Source: Pseudidiomarina woesei
GTDB lineage: Bacteria > Pseudomonadota > Gammaproteobacteria > Enterobacterales > Alteromonadaceae
Direction of reading: 5' to 3'
DNA: 64,000 nt
NCBI RefSeq assembly: GCF_001418345.1
Contig: NZ_LIPW01000008.1
Span: forward strand, 20,673 to 84,672
Shown: positions 32,605-42,727 of the stretch, piece after piece
How positions within the stretch are numbered: the stretch's first letter is position 1
Layout: every line of letters begins with the position of its first letter
Made by a program: the position numbers and the translations under genes
The notes under the pieces: generated by a model
Seen by the model: only the letters and a program-made list of their open reading frames with translations
Databases searched by the model: none
What the model was told of the DNA's origin: nothing

Positions 32605-33014
32605 GAAACGAATATTTTAATGTCATGAATGAGCTTGGTTTTGATGTTTGGTCTGCGACCCCAGCATTAGAGTCGAATTGCCAGCACATTGAAAGCTTGC
32701 TTCCACGCCTTCAAGCGCTGTCCATGCGCACTCATCAATGGATCACCGTGATTGGAGCTCGCCGTGAGGTGATAGAACAACTTGTCGCCGCAGGCATTAG
32801 TCGTACGCGTATCCGTTGGGTGCATGGTCGTAATCAAGATGAACGCGAGTGGGCAACCGAACAAGCTTTACTTGCCGGCACCAGTAGCATTGTGCTTAGT
32901 TGGTTGGGAGAGCTCTCACCGCGCATGCAACAGCGCTTAAAAATGGCAAGCAAAGTCAGCCAAACTCATAGTTTTGTACTGAATGATTTACCTTCACCCA
33001 CCCCACTCCACTAA
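32601..33014 (+). CDS. sulA: SulA-like cell-division inhibitor
   Basis: This 137-residue protein shares with the SulA family the pattern of a hydrophobic strand (WITVIGAR), a central Gly-Ile region ([12 protein letters not shown]), an [20 protein letters not shown] block and a conserved helix afterwards. SulA binds FtsZ and halts division during SOS. I chose the ATG at 32601, which overlaps the lexA stop (ATGA); an ATG two codons earlier is equally open. Cotranscription with lexA makes it SOS-induced. Similarity is moderate, so the name is probable rather than certain. Confidence 0.75.
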   Translation: MRNEYFNVMNELGFDVWSATPALESNCQHIESLLPRLQALSMRTHQWITVIGARREVIEQLVAAGISRTRIRWVHGRNQDEREWATEQALLAGTSSIVLSWLGELSPRMQQRLKMASKVSQTHSFVLNDLPSPTPLH

Positions 33015-33038
33015 TCCTGCAAGTGAAGGTTGTCTATT

Positions 33039-33064
33039 AGGGCCACAGCAGTGGCCCTTTTTTT
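33039..33064 (+). terminator. Intrinsic terminator of the lexA-sulA operon
   Basis: AGGGCCAC and GTGGCCCT form a perfect eight-base stem with loop AGCA, followed by a run of seven T. It lies 25 bases after the sulA-like stop. Confidence 0.92.
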
Positions 33065-33313
33065 ATACGCAAATGTAAAATTTATTCGAATTGCCGGTTT
33101 CTTTTTCACCAGAAAATGGTATTTTGAATGTGCATTAACTGCTAACACAATAAACAACAATAATTATTGATACATAACAACAAAGGGTTAGTGGGGAAAG
33201 CGATTTTCTAACGAAATGCTGTTCCTTTTTCTACTCACCTCGTTGTTCTTCAGGCTCGCACTTCGGTGTATTCGTGGCCCAAGCCACGTCGGAAGAATGA
33301 GAGGAGATGTCGC
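33065..33313 (+). other. Leader region of the cytochrome oxidase operon
   Basis: This 249-base AT-rich stretch separates the lexA-sulA terminator from coxB. It should hold the oxidase promoter, but I see no convincing -35/-10 pair or named operator. The GAGGAG at 33301-33306 is the ribosome-binding site that decides the GTG start of coxB. Confidence 0.5.
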
Positions 33314-34435
33314 GTGAGTACTAAACTCATCACTGCGCTAACAGCAATGCTTCCATTTGCTGCCAGCGCGCAATCGTCGTTGAACCTGACTCAAGGGGTA
33401 ACCGAGATCAGTCAACGCGTATACGACCTACACATGACAATTTTTTATATATGTTGTGTCATAGGCGTTATTGTTTTCGGTGCCATGTTTGTTTCCATGG
33501 TTATCCATCGTAAGTCTAAAAACCCGAAGCCGGCTACGTTTCATGAAAACGTAAAGGTCGAGATTATTTGGACTGTCATTCCGTTTTTGATCCTCATTGG
33601 TATGGCCATTCCAGCCACGCAAACCTTGTTTGCTATGGAAGATACCTCTGAAGCTGACGTTACCGTGTTGGTTACTGGGTCACAGTGGAAATGGCACTAT
33701 AAGTATTTTGAACATGACGTGGAGTACTTTAGTTTACTTGCCACCCGTCAAGATCAAATCAATAACCGACTAGACAAAGGCGAAAACTATCTACTTGAAG
33801 TTGACCGCCCATTGGTTATTCCTACCGGTAAAAAAGTTCGTTTCTTGGTCACTTCAGATGACGTTATTCACTCTTGGTGGGTACCGGATTTTGCCGTTAA
33901 AAAAGACGCCAACCCGGGTTTCATCAACGAAGCTTGGACCAAAGTTGACAAGCCTGGTATTTATCGCGGCCAATGTGCCGAACTCTGTGGTAAAGACCAT
34001 GGCTTCATGCCAGTAGTGGTCATTGCCAAAGAACCTGCTGAATATCAAGCCTGGATTAGCGAGCAAGAAGCCGTTCAAAAGCAAGCAAAAGAAGAAGAAC
34101 AGCGCTTGTTGTCTATGTCGATGAGCAAAGATGAGTTGATGGAACTCGGTGAGCGTATTTATTTAGGTAATTGCGCAGCTTGTCACCAACCAAATGGTGA
34201 AGGTATTCCTGGTGTCTTCCCTAGCCTTAAAGGCACTAACATGGTGATGAATGACAAATCTGGCCATATCGATATTGTCGTAAATGGTAAGGCTGGAACC
34301 TCCATGCAGGCGTTTGGCAATCAGCTGAGTTTACGTGAACTTGCTGCCGTTATTACGTATGAGCGTAATGCCTGGGGCAACAACACAGGCGACCTCATTC
34401 AGGCCGCTGATGTTAACCAATTTGTGAAAGAGTAA
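33314..34435 (+). CDS. coxB: Cytochrome c oxidase subunit II with fused cytochrome c
   Basis: This 373-residue subunit of aa3-type oxidase receives electrons from cytochrome c. It has a signal peptide, two membrane helices, a cupredoxin domain with the CuA ligands Cys221, Cys225, His229 and Met232 (CAELCGKDHGFM), and a C-terminal cytochrome c domain with heme motif CAACH at 287-291. A fused cytochrome domain marks the caa3-like form. I chose GTG 33314, seven bases after GAGGAG. It is the first gene of coxBA-ctaG-coxC. Confidence 0.95.
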   Translation: MSTKLITALTAMLPFAASAQSSLNLTQGVTEISQRVYDLHMTIFYICCVIGVIVFGAMFVSMVIHRKSKNPKPATFHENVKVEIIWTVIPFLILIGMAIPATQTLFAMEDTSEADVTVLVTGSQWKWHYKYFEHDVEYFSLLATRQDQINNRLDKGENYLLEVDRPLVIPTGKKVRFLVTSDDVIHSWWVPDFAVKKDANPGFINEAWTKVDKPGIYRGQCAELCGKDHGFMPVVVIAKEPAEYQAWISEQEAVQKQAKEEEQRLLSMSMSKDELMELGERIYLGNCAACHQPNGEGIPGVFPSLKGTNMVMNDKSGHIDIVVNGKAGTSMQAFGNQLSLRELAAVITYERNAWGNNTGDLIQAADVNQFVKE

Positions 34436-34447
34436 GGGAGACCCGAT

Positions 34448-36034
34448 ATGAGCACAGTTGCTGGCGAGATGGATCACACTGATCATCACCACCACGCGCC
34501 ATCGGGTATTACCCGTTGGTTGTTTACGACAAACCATAAAGACATTGGCTCAATGTACTTATGGTTCAGCTTTATAATGTTTTTGGTTGGTGGCTCAATG
34601 GCGATGGTTATTCGCGCCGAGCTGTTCCAACCAGGCTTACAGTTAGTAGACCCGCATTTCTTTAACCAAATGACCACGGTGCACGGTTTGATCATGGTGT
34701 TTGGTGCCGTTATGCCGGCCTTTACTGGGTTAGCCAACTGGATGGTACCGTTAATGATAGGCGCGCCAGATATGGCATTGCCACGCATGAATAACTGGAG
34801 CTTCTGGATTCTACCATTCGCTTTTGCCATTTTATTGGCGTCGTTATTCATGGAAGGCGGCGGCCCAGCCTTTGGTTGGACGTTCTACGCACCACTATCA
34901 ACGACCTACAGTAGCGACTCAACCGCATTGTTTGTGTTCTCCGTTCATATCATGGGTATCTCGTCCATTATGGGCGCGATAAACGTTATCGTGACCATTA
35001 TGAACATGCGTGCTCCTGGCATGACCTACATGAAAATGCCGTTGTTTGTGTGGACATGGTTTATCACGGCATTCTTGTTAATTGCCGTTATGCCGGTACT
35101 TGCCGGTGCGGTAACCATGGTACTAACTGACAAATATTTTGGCACAAGTTTCTTTGATGCCGCCGGTGGTGGTGACCCCGTATTGTTCCAGCACATATTC
35201 TGGTTCTTTGGGCACCCCGAAGTGTACATCATGATTTTGCCGTCATTCGGTATTATCTCAGCCATTATTCCAGCGTTCTCACGCAAACGGCTATTCGGCT
35301 ATTCGTCAATGGTTTACGCCACCGCAGCAATAGCCGGTTTAAGCTTTATTGTGTGGGCACACCATATGTTTACCACAGGTATGCCGGTAGCCGCTGAGAT
35401 ATTCTTTATGTACGCCACCATGCTGATATCTGTGCCCACTGGGGTGAAAGTATTCAACTGGGTAGCCACTATGTGGCGCGGTTCTATCACCTTCGAAACG
35501 CCCATGCTGTTTGCACTGGCCTTCGTGATTTTGTTCACCATTGGTGGTTTCTCAGGTCTCATGCTGGCCATTACACCGGTGGACTTCCAGTATCACGACA
35601 CTTATTTCGTGGTGGCACATTTCCACTACGTACTTGTAAGTGGCGCTATTTTCTCAATTATGGCGGCAGCGTATTACTGGTTACCCAAGTGGACCGGACA
35701 CATGTATGACGAAACCTTAGCGAAGTGGCACTTCTGGTGCTCGTTAATTTCGGTCAACTTATTGTTCTTCCCAATGCACTTTGCTGGCTTAGCCGGAATG
35801 CCACGCCGTATTCCTGACTATTCACTGCAATTCGCTGATATTAACCAAATCGTTAGTATCGGTGGCTTTGCGTTCGGCTTGTCACAACTTATTTTCTTGT
35901 GGGTTGTGATCAAGTGTGCGCGCGGCGGTGAAAAAGCCCCAGCGAAGCCATGGGAGGGGGCAGAAGGTCTTGAGTGGACAGTGCCTTCACCGGCGCCGTA
36001 TCACACCTTTGAAACACCACCCGAGGTGAAGTAA
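34448..36034 (+). CDS. coxA: Cytochrome c oxidase subunit I
   Basis: This 528-residue, twelve-helix core subunit carries heme a, heme a3 and CuB and reduces oxygen to water while pumping protons. Conserved ligand segments are present: [28 protein letters not shown] with the His-Tyr pair, [12 protein letters not shown] and the [14 protein letters not shown] segment. The N terminus has a histidine-rich stretch ([10 protein letters not shown]) that could bind metal. It lies 12 bases after coxB. Confidence 0.97.
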   Translation: MSTVAGEMDHTDHHHHAPSGITRWLFTTNHKDIGSMYLWFSFIMFLVGGSMAMVIRAELFQPGLQLVDPHFFNQMTTVHGLIMVFGAVMPAFTGLANWMVPLMIGAPDMALPRMNNWSFWILPFAFAILLASLFMEGGGPAFGWTFYAPLSTTYSSDSTALFVFSVHIMGISSIMGAINVIVTIMNMRAPGMTYMKMPLFVWTWFITAFLLIAVMPVLAGAVTMVLTDKYFGTSFFDAAGGGDPVLFQHIFWFFGHPEVYIMILPSFGIISAIIPAFSRKRLFGYSSMVYATAAIAGLSFIVWAHHMFTTGMPVAAEIFFMYATMLISVPTGVKVFNWVATMWRGSITFETPMLFALAFVILFTIGGFSGLMLAITPVDFQYHDTYFVVAHFHYVLVSGAIFSIMAAAYYWLPKWTGHMYDETLAKWHFWCSLISVNLLFFPMHFAGLAGMPRRIPDYSLQFADINQIVSIGGFAFGLSQLIFLWVVIKCARGGEKAPAKPWEGAEGLEWTVPSPAPYHTFETPPEVK

Positions 36035-36036
36035 TT

Positions 36037-36636
36037 ATGGCGACCAACGAACCAACACCGAACAATGCGCGCCCCGATAACGCGCGCGTTGTAAAACGTC
36101 TGCTTTTTGTAGTTGTGGGCATGTTTGGCTTTGGCTTTGCGTTGGTCCCGCTGTACGAAGTGTTTTGCGATATCACTGGGTTTAACGGCCGCACCAAAAA
36201 CGAACAAGCGGCCGCTAACACGCGCCAAGTAGATACCTCGCGTACTATTAACGTGCAGTTTATTACACGGGTCAACAAAGGCATGCCTTGGGGTTTTGCA
36301 CCTGAAATTAATTCGGTGCGAGTGCACCCAGGCGAAACAAAAGTCGTCAATTTTCTGGCAAGTAATCCAACTGGACACAATATGGTGGCGCAAGCCATTC
36401 CGTCTGTTGCTCCAGGTGAGGCCGGGCTGTATTTAAATAAAACTGAATGCTTCTGTTTCAATCAGCAGCCGCTTGCGGCGGGGGCTGACACCAAAATGCC
36501 AATGCAGTTTTATTTAGACCCGGACATACCAGAACATATACATACGTTGACTTTGTCATACACCATGTACGATATGACAGCCAATGCTCAACCGGATGTG
36601 CTCGCTACCTTTGATGCGACGCCATCGGCCGACTGA
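36037..36636 (+). CDS. ctaG: Cytochrome c oxidase assembly protein CtaG (Cox11)
   Basis: This 199-residue protein inserts copper into the CuB centre of subunit I. It has one N-terminal membrane helix (about residues 24-44) and a periplasmic domain with the copper-binding motif ECFCFNQQPL. PLYEVFCDITGFNG after the helix is also diagnostic. It starts two bases after coxA and precedes coxC. Confidence 0.95.
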   Translation: MATNEPTPNNARPDNARVVKRLLFVVVGMFGFGFALVPLYEVFCDITGFNGRTKNEQAAANTRQVDTSRTINVQFITRVNKGMPWGFAPEINSVRVHPGETKVVNFLASNPTGHNMVAQAIPSVAPGEAGLYLNKTECFCFNQQPLAAGADTKMPMQFYLDPDIPEHIHTLTLSYTMYDMTANAQPDVLATFDATPSAD

Positions 36637-36646
36637 GGATTATTTT

Positions 36647-37528
36647 ATGGCACAACAACATGAAAAATATTACGTCCCTGCTTCTAGCCCGTGGCCAATA
36701 GTTGGCGCTATTGGTTTAGGGTTAATAGCGTTTGGTGCAGGGCACACCGTTATTGATATGAAAAATGAAGCTACCGACGGCTGGGGCGCAAACGTCCTAT
36801 TTGGCGGCATAGCGGTTATGATTGTGATGTTATTTGGTTGGTTTCGCGATCAAATTAACGAATCAATGTCAGGCCTTTACAGTAATCAATTAGGGCATTC
36901 TTATCGCCAAGGCATGAGCTGGTTTATTTTCTCAGAGATCATGTTCTTTGCTGCTTTCTTTGGCGCGTTGTTTTACGCCCGTGTCATTGCCGTTGAATGG
37001 TTAGGCGGTGCTAGCAACAACGCCATGACTAATGAAGTACTATGGCCGGCTTTTGAGGCTCATTGGCCGCTTACCGAAACACCAGGTGGGACGAAATCAG
37101 GTGAAATGGGTTGGATGGGCTTACCGCTTTACAACACCATTATTCTGATTGTTTCTAGTTTTACCTGTCATTTTGCGCACGTTGGTCTTGAGAAGAATAA
37201 TCGCAAACAACTTACATTGTGGTTAGGTATCACCATTGTTTTAGGTTGCATCTTCTTGTACTTGCAAGGGGCTGAATATGTACATGCGTACAACGACCTG
37301 GGCTTAACGTTAGACTCGGGTATTTACGGGAATACCTTCTACATGTTGACTGGGTTCCATGGCATGCACGTAACCCTAGGAACACTGATGTTAATCATCA
37401 TGTTCTTGCGCGTTATTAAAGGACACTTCACGCCTGACAACCATTTTGCCTTCCAAGCAACAAGTTGGTATTGGCACTTTGTTGATGTGGTTTGGGTGTG
37501 CTTGTTTATTTTTGTATACGTTTTATAA
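36647..37528 (+). CDS. coxC: Cytochrome c oxidase subunit III
   Basis: This 293-residue membrane subunit has seven helices and stabilises the oxidase. Typical segments are YRQGMSWFIFSEIMFFAAFF, FYMLTGFHGMHVTLG and WYWHFVDVVWVCLFIFVYVL. I chose the ATG at 36647, preceded by GAGGAT; a longer open frame extends back into ctaG but is not conserved. A strong hairpin follows. Confidence 0.96.
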   Translation: MAQQHEKYYVPASSPWPIVGAIGLGLIAFGAGHTVIDMKNEATDGWGANVLFGGIAVMIVMLFGWFRDQINESMSGLYSNQLGHSYRQGMSWFIFSEIMFFAAFFGALFYARVIAVEWLGGASNNAMTNEVLWPAFEAHWPLTETPGGTKSGEMGWMGLPLYNTIILIVSSFTCHFAHVGLEKNNRKQLTLWLGITIVLGCIFLYLQGAEYVHAYNDLGLTLDSGIYGNTFYMLTGFHGMHVTLGTLMLIIMFLRVIKGHFTPDNHFAFQATSWYWHFVDVVWVCLFIFVYVL

Positions 37529-37537
37529 AGTAGTGGT

Positions 37538-37569
37538 GACCGTACTAAGCTTTAACACTTAGTACGGTC
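37538..37569. terminator. Strong hairpin between coxC and the convergent small gene
   Basis: GACCGTACTAAG and CTTAGTACGGTC form a perfect twelve-base stem with an eight-base loop. It covers the stop codon of the minus-strand DUF2909 gene. There is no T-run on either side, so it may be an mRNA 3' boundary rather than a textbook terminator. Confidence 0.6.
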
Positions 37570-37774
37570 GCGGATTCGGCGTCAGTAGTCCGGTCGCCAG
37601 TAAAATTACGATCACCACAATGGCTATCGCCGAGAACATAACTCGTTGGCCAAGATATTTTGTCATTGAGGGTTTGGTCGGGTCGTTGCGCAGCATGGCA
37701 AACAATGCGCGAAATAAATTAACGACCATAAATAACATGAGTAGTACCAGTATGATTTTTGCTGCAGTAACCAT
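37559..37774 (-). CDS. DUF2909 family twin-helix membrane protein
   Basis: This 71-residue protein has two membrane helices (about residues 5-27 and 46-64) separated by a charged loop with LRNDPTKPSMTKYLGQRV. It resembles DUF2909 proteins, which often sit on the opposite strand inside cytochrome oxidase clusters between subunit III and SURF1. The role is unknown; the location suggests oxidase assembly or stability. Confidence 0.85.
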   Translation of the reverse strand: MVTAAKIILVLLMLFMVVNLFRALFAMLRNDPTKPSMTKYLGQRVMFSAIAIVVIVILLATGLLTPNPRPY

Positions 37775-37824
37775 TTTACCTTCCTGTATTTACCTTAACA
37801 GTTTTGAGTTGAGCCCGGTTTGCT

Positions 37825-38559
37825 ATGCGTAAATCTATTCGTATAAGCAAGCTTATTGGCGCGGTACTCACTGTGCTTGCTATTAGCTTTTTGGTCAAGC
37901 TTGGTTTTTGGCAACTAGAACGCGCGGAGCAAAAGCAGTTATTTTTCGAAGATTATGCTAACCGCAGCGAACAAGTGGTTGAACTTAATCAGCTACATTC
38001 GCCAAGCACAAGGGTTCCACGGTTCTCACAAGTTCGTATTCGTGGTCAGTTTAAAGATGATTATTTACTATTGGATAATCAAATTCATGAAGGCGAAGTG
38101 GGATACCATGTGATTGGGTTATTGCAGGCCGAGTTAGCGAACACAGAGCGTGTGGTTATGGTGAATATGGGCTGGGTTGCGCTAGGCGCAAGTCGCGACC
38201 AACGGCCAAAGTTAACCATGCCGCAGCAGCCACTATCAATTCAAGGCTATTTCTACCAACCAGAACTTAGTTCTGTTTGGGGTGCTGGTAAGTATATGAT
38301 TGAAAATGATCAACACCCGGTGCGGGTGCAGCAACTCGATGCCGAAGCTATTGCCCAAACTCTGCAACTTCCCATCGAGCCCTATGTGGTGCTACTCTCG
38401 GAGAACGAAGAATTAGGCTGGCCACGCGCGTGGCAGCCTCAAGTCATGACACCAGAAAAGCACCGCGCATACGCATGGCAATGGTTTTCATTAGCTTTGG
38501 CCTGCCTACTTGTGTTCTGGTTTGCTAGCCGTTCCAAAAAAATAACAACAGAGGAATGA
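37825..38559 (+). CDS. SURF1 family oxidase assembly protein
   Basis: This 244-residue protein has a membrane helix at each end and a periplasmic domain between. The features FWQLERAEQK near the N terminus, LLDNQIHEGEVGYHVI in the middle and HRAYAWQWFSLA before the second helix identify SURF1, which helps place heme a in subunit I. It overlaps the next gene region closely, with the stop TGA at 38557-38559. Confidence 0.92.
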   Translation: MRKSIRISKLIGAVLTVLAISFLVKLGFWQLERAEQKQLFFEDYANRSEQVVELNQLHSPSTRVPRFSQVRIRGQFKDDYLLLDNQIHEGEVGYHVIGLLQAELANTERVVMVNMGWVALGASRDQRPKLTMPQQPLSIQGYFYQPELSSVWGAGKYMIENDQHPVRVQQLDAEAIAQTLQLPIEPYVVLLSENEELGWPRAWQPQVMTPEKHRAYAWQWFSLALACLLVFWFASRSKKITTEE

Positions 38560-38561
38560 AC

Positions 38562-39104
38562 ATGTCGAACGTAAAAAAATCGCGAGCCACATTAATTGGT
38601 GTGGTGCTAGCTTTTTTAATTCCTGTCATTGGTGCCAAGTTGGTACTCGATCAAAACTGGTACCAAGGCGCGGTAACTAATAAAGGGACCATGTTGGTGC
38701 CACCGCTTGAGCTAAAAGAGCTAAACGCGTTACTTCCTGAAGGCTGGCGTGTAGCCCTACGTGACGACGGTGCATGCGGTGCAGCTTGTATTCAGGCCTT
38801 GTACGCCATGAACCAACTTGACGTCGCCTTAGGCAAAGAAACCGACCGCGTCGCACCGGTGTTAATCAGCGCCCAACCAAGCTCATTAGACTTAAGTAAT
38901 GTTCCGTTGATTACGGCGATCTCTGACGCCGCCCTTAGTCAAGCAATCAATGCTGTACCGGCACACCATTTAATGATTATCGACCCGCTAGGCAACGTTG
39001 TGTTGCACTATGCAACGTTCGCCGATGAAGAAAAAATGCGTGCGGAAGCCAAGAATTTACTGGCTGACTTACGCACCTTGTTAAAGCTCTCGAAGATAGG
39101 GTAA
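38562..39104 (+). CDS. SCO-like membrane-anchored protein of the oxidase cluster
   Basis: This protein of about 180 residues has one N-terminal membrane helix (about residues 9-28) and a periplasmic domain that looks like a thioredoxin fold. It carries a CGAAC motif, spaced as the CxxxC copper site of SCO proteins, and a DPLGNVVLHY strand where SCO/peroxiredoxin folds have their C-terminal strand. It could be a copper or thiol chaperone. I chose ATG 38562, seven bases after GAGG; ATG 38556 overlaps the SURF1 stop and is also possible. Confidence 0.75.
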   Translation: MSNVKKSRATLIGVVLAFLIPVIGAKLVLDQNWYQGAVTNKGTMLVPPLELKELNALLPEGWRVALRDDGACGAACIQALYAMNQLDVALGKETDRVAPVLISAQPSSLDLSNVPLITAISDAALSQAINAVPAHHLMIIDPLGNVVLHYATFADEEKMRAEAKNLLADLRTLLKLSKIG

Positions 39105-39108
39105 CAGC

Positions 39109-40083
39109 ATGCGTGGCTTCGTAAAATTAAGTATTGTTCTAGCCTTTGTGGTGATTGTTTTAGGGGCTTACACACGCCTTACTGATGCCGGTTTAGGCTG
39201 CCCTGACTGGCCGGGCTGTTATGGTGAACTTACCGTACCCAAAGACGCAAACAAGGCTGCGGAATTATTCCCGGACAGCCCTCTTGAAAGCAATAAAGCC
39301 TGGAATGAAATGATTCACCGCTATGCAGCGGGGACATTAGGTCTGGTTATTCTTGCTATCGCTATTTGGTCACTGTGGCGTAAGCGCCAGCATAGCGACC
39401 AACCAGTAAAGCTTCCCTTGTTTTTACTGGCGCTGGTAACCTTCCAGGCTGCTCTGGGAATGTGGACTGTAACCATGAATTTACAACCATTGGTGGTTAT
39501 GGGGCACTTATTAGGTGGGTTTAGCACCATATCGCTACTTTATTTACTAAGCTTAAGGTTGCAACGCGTACATATTCCGTTAGGTGACCCGAAAGTTCGG
39601 TCGTTGTCTGCGTTTGCGCTGTTTGCATTGATTGTGGTACTCGGCCAAATAGCCTTAGGCGGTTGGGTCGCTGCTAACTATGCAGCCATGGCCTGCACCG
39701 AGTTGCCATTTTGTGAAGGAAACTGGACCGAGCGTCTTGATGTCGCCGGCGCATTTTCAGTACCTGAGGCCAGCACTTATCAATACGGTGCTCATGACTA
39801 TGCAGAACGCATGACGATTCATATAGCACATCGGTTTGGCGCTTATTTTACAATTTTGGTCGTTGGGCTTTTATTGTGGATGGGGTATCGCCGGGCTAGT
39901 TCAAAAGTCATTCGTAGCAGCTTAAATTGGATAACCGTATTATTAATTGCCCAAGTAGCACTGGGTTTTAGCAATGTATTATTGCTGCTGCCACTCAGTG
40001 TTGCCGTTGCACATAATGCAGTGGGTGCATTATTGTTGCTAAGCTTAGTCGGATTAAATTATAAAATCGCCCGCAATGCCTAA
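39109..40083 (+). CDS. ctaA: Heme A synthase (COX15/CtaA)
   Basis: This 324-residue membrane protein with eight helices oxidises heme O to heme A. Signatures are [21 protein letters not shown] near the N terminus, [17 protein letters not shown] and the later AHRFGAYFT and [11 protein letters not shown], which carry the heme-binding histidines. It lies four bases after the SCO-like gene and precedes ctaB. Confidence 0.95.
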   Translation: MRGFVKLSIVLAFVVIVLGAYTRLTDAGLGCPDWPGCYGELTVPKDANKAAELFPDSPLESNKAWNEMIHRYAAGTLGLVILAIAIWSLWRKRQHSDQPVKLPLFLLALVTFQAALGMWTVTMNLQPLVVMGHLLGGFSTISLLYLLSLRLQRVHIPLGDPKVRSLSAFALFALIVVLGQIALGGWVAANYAAMACTELPFCEGNWTERLDVAGAFSVPEASTYQYGAHDYAERMTIHIAHRFGAYFTILVVGLLLWMGYRRASSKVIRSSLNWITVLLIAQVALGFSNVLLLLPLSVAVAHNAVGALLLLSLVGLNYKIARNA

Positions 40084-40109
40084 ACTTCAAAAGAGGCGAG
40101 GATAACAAC

Positions 40110-41051
40110 ATGGCAGAACCAGCACATATGGCCAGTGCAAACGAAGCACTTGCTCAAACATACAAAAAACAAGCTCATTGGCGCGACTATCTCACGTTGA
40201 CTAAGCCAAATGTCGTCTTACTACTATTAGTTACAGCTCTTGTTGGCATGTGTTTAGCATCACCAACCTGGATTGCCTGGCAAATTTTGGTGCCAGCACT
40301 TATTGGTATCGGCTTAATGTCCGGCTCTGCCGCTGCCGTGAACCATTTAGTTGACCGCCATATTGATGCGCGTATGGCACGAACTTTACGTCGGCCGCTA
40401 CCATCTGGTGCTCTGTCTCCGAAGCGAGTGCTAACTTTCGCTGCAGTCATTGGTGTTATGGGGTTCGCAGTATTGGCTATTTGGGTGAATATGTTGACTG
40501 CTTGGTTAACCTTCGCCAGCCTTATTGGCTATGCCATGGTTTATACCATGTACTTAAAGCGTGCAACGCCACAAAACATTGTTATTGGCGGCTTGGCCGG
40601 AGCTACGCCCCCCTTATTAGGCTGGACCGCTGTAACCAATGAAATACATCCGTTTGCAATTTTGTTGGTGATGATTGTATTTACTTGGACGCCACCACAT
40701 TTTTGGGCGCTGGCGGTGCATCGCGCCAAAGATTACGCTAAAGCTGAAATACCCATGTTACCGGTAACTCATGGTATCGAGTTTACCAAAACCTGTATAT
40801 TTCTTTACACCATTTTGCTCGGTATTATCTGCTTGCTCCCTTACATTGTTGGTATGTCAGGTATTGTTTACTTGATTGGTTCTAGCATTCTAAGCATTTG
40901 GTTCTTAGGGTATGCGTGGAAGCTAAAGTTTGCCCCGACTAAGCATACTGCGTTTAACATGTTTAAATTCTCTATTTGGCAACTATTTGCGTTGTTTGCA
41001 TTATTGCTAGCGGATCATTATTTAGTCACCCCTGTATTACCTTTAGGATAA
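40110..41051 (+). CDS. ctaB: Protoheme IX farnesyltransferase (heme O synthase)
   Basis: This 313-residue UbiA-superfamily membrane enzyme adds a farnesyl group to heme B, making heme O, the substrate of CtaA. The first aspartate motif is [20 protein letters not shown], and the second is in [35 protein letters not shown] at the start of helix one is typical. It is part of the oxidase operon. Confidence 0.95.
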   Translation: MAEPAHMASANEALAQTYKKQAHWRDYLTLTKPNVVLLLLVTALVGMCLASPTWIAWQILVPALIGIGLMSGSAAAVNHLVDRHIDARMARTLRRPLPSGALSPKRVLTFAAVIGVMGFAVLAIWVNMLTAWLTFASLIGYAMVYTMYLKRATPQNIVIGGLAGATPPLLGWTAVTNEIHPFAILLVMIVFTWTPPHFWALAVHRAKDYAKAEIPMLPVTHGIEFTKTCIFLYTILLGIICLLPYIVGMSGIVYLIGSSILSIWFLGYAWKLKFAPTKHTAFNMFKFSIWQLFALFALLLADHYLVTPVLPLG

Positions 41052-41057
41052 AACACA

Positions 41058-41681
41058 ATGCAACGATTTCTGGTTACCATTGTTGCGCTCATTGCGTTAG
41101 TTGCGGGGGTTGTTATTTACAACAACCTTCCTAAACCACAGCCTCAAGCGCTTGTTTACGAGCCTGCTCGTACGCTTCAGCCGTTTATACTTGAAAGCTC
41201 TCTAGGCCGCGAGGTGTCTAATACCGACCTTGAAGGACAATGGACACTACTTTTTACTGGCTACACATTTTGCCCAGATATTTGCCCAACCACTATGGCG
41301 GATTTACGCCAAGTACTACCTAAATTAAAGCAATACACTGACACGCCAGTAAGGGTATGGATGATTTCGGTTGACCCACAACGCGATAATGTAAAACGTG
41401 TGAGTGATTATGCTGGTTTTTTTGGTGCTGAGTTTGTTGGCATCCGTGCCGAACATCCGCAACTTTATCCGTTCGTAAATGACTTGGGTTTAATGTATTC
41501 CATTCCTGAAGAGGGTGAAACAGATTACTTAGTTAACCACAGTGCCGCCATCGTGCTAGTAAACCCTGCCGGACATCGGCAAGCCATATTTAAAGCTGAA
41601 CATGTCATTGGCGAAATACCAACAGTAAGCATGGAGCAATTGGCAACTGACTTTTCTATCATTGCGCCAACGTTTCATTAA
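41058..41681 (+). CDS. SCO1/SenC copper chaperone
   Basis: This 207-residue protein has an N-terminal membrane anchor and a periplasmic thioredoxin fold. The copper-binding CxxxC is in TFCPDICPTTMADL, and the distal histidine is in DYLVNHSAAI. SCO delivers copper to the CuA site of subunit II. It is the last gene of the oxidase cluster and overlaps the convergent deacetylase gene by four bases. Confidence 0.95.
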   Translation: MQRFLVTIVALIALVAGVVIYNNLPKPQPQALVYEPARTLQPFILESSLGREVSNTDLEGQWTLLFTGYTFCPDICPTTMADLRQVLPKLKQYTDTPVRVWMISVDPQRDNVKRVSDYAGFFGAEFVGIRAEHPQLYPFVNDLGLMYSIPEEGETDYLVNHSAAIVLVNPAGHRQAIFKAEHVIGEIPTVSMEQLATDFSIIAPTFH

Positions 41682-42727
41682 TCAGGCCAACGCCCCTGTT
41701 GATCAGCACGAATAAACGGCTGCGAGTACCAATAAAAACGCCCATTGTGCGACTTACTTGGCACCGTACAATTCACGCGAGAACGCCCTATTGGCAACGC
41801 TTTATTTAGGCTTACGCGGAAACTATTTGTTTGCCATGTCGGCTTAAGTACCTGGCCACCCGCAAAACAATTCATTTGATTTTTATCAAAGTCGTCTGTG
41901 TTTGCTAATTCAACCACGAACTCGGGGGTATGATTGTCTGCAGCCAATAAAGGTTGCCGCGGATGGAAATCAACCACCGGCAGCGCAAGGCTTTTTAGTT
42001 TTGTCGCTAACGTGTCAATTGATGCGTATTGGGCAGATGCCGGAAACCTTGGAATAGCAGTGAGTGGGCTGGTAGCAGACCAGGGTCCCGAATGCTGAGC
42101 GAACGCAATAAATCCGGCTTGCTCAAGAATATCTTGCAGTGCTTCGTCATATTCACCATATGGGTAAGCAAAATGTTTCGCCTGCACGCCAAGGTGTTCA
42201 TCTATGAGTTGTTGCGCTTCAACGACGTCTTTGCGCACCCGCTCGCGCCACGCTTCAACACTCTCTGAGTTGTTCCGCCAAGTCATGTGCCAGTGACTGT
42301 TTGAGTGGTTCGCAATATTCGCCCCATATTTTTGCAACTCTTTTAGCTGCTGCCAACTCATGTACTGGGTGGGCGCTTCCGCCATAAGTTTTGGGTTCAC
42401 AAATATCGTGAACGGGTAACGGTATTTTTTGAACACCGCCAAACCATTGCGATAAACATTACGCCAGCCGTCGTCAATGGTAATTGCGGCGGTGTATTCA
42501 GGTAAACTTTCACCTGACGCTAGTCGCTGTTGAATTTCACTTAGCGACATCACCACAAAGTCGTTGTCCTTCAGCCATTCAAAGTGAGCCTCAAGCTCTT
42601 GCGCTGTTACTGAGGTAACGCGCGGTGTATCATCGCCAATATGATGGTATTGCAAAATAGCGACGCTATTCGGTGCCGACCATGCGCCGTAACTAACTAA
42701 CGCAAGAATAATAAGCATGAATCGCAT
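41678..42727 (-). CDS. Exported polysaccharide deacetylase
   Basis: This protein of about 349 residues has a signal peptide and a NodB-type carbohydrate deacetylase domain. The motifs AITIDDGWRNVY (catalytic and metal aspartates), NHSNSHWHM (metal HxxxH) and AYPYGEYDEAL are present. The form resembles the PgaB N-terminal domain. A C-terminal region of about 80 residues looks like a small beta domain with two cysteines. I chose ATG 42727, preceded by GAAGGGGAA. Its start overlaps that of the divergent dinF gene by about ten bases. Confidence 0.88.
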   Translation of the reverse strand: MRFMLIILALVSYGAWSAPNSVAILQYHHIGDDTPRVTSVTAQELEAHFEWLKDNDFVVMSLSEIQQRLASGESLPEYTAAITIDDGWRNVYRNGLAVFKKYRYPFTIFVNPKLMAEAPTQYMSWQQLKELQKYGANIANHSNSHWHMTWRNNSESVEAWRERVRKDVVEAQQLIDEHLGVQAKHFAYPYGEYDEALQDILEQAGFIAFAQHSGPWSATSPLTAIPRFPASAQYASIDTLATKLKSLALPVVDFHPRQPLLAADNHTPEFVVELANTDDFDKNQMNCFAGGQVLKPTWQTNSFRVSLNKALPIGRSRVNCTVPSKSHNGRFYWYSQPFIRADQQGRWPD

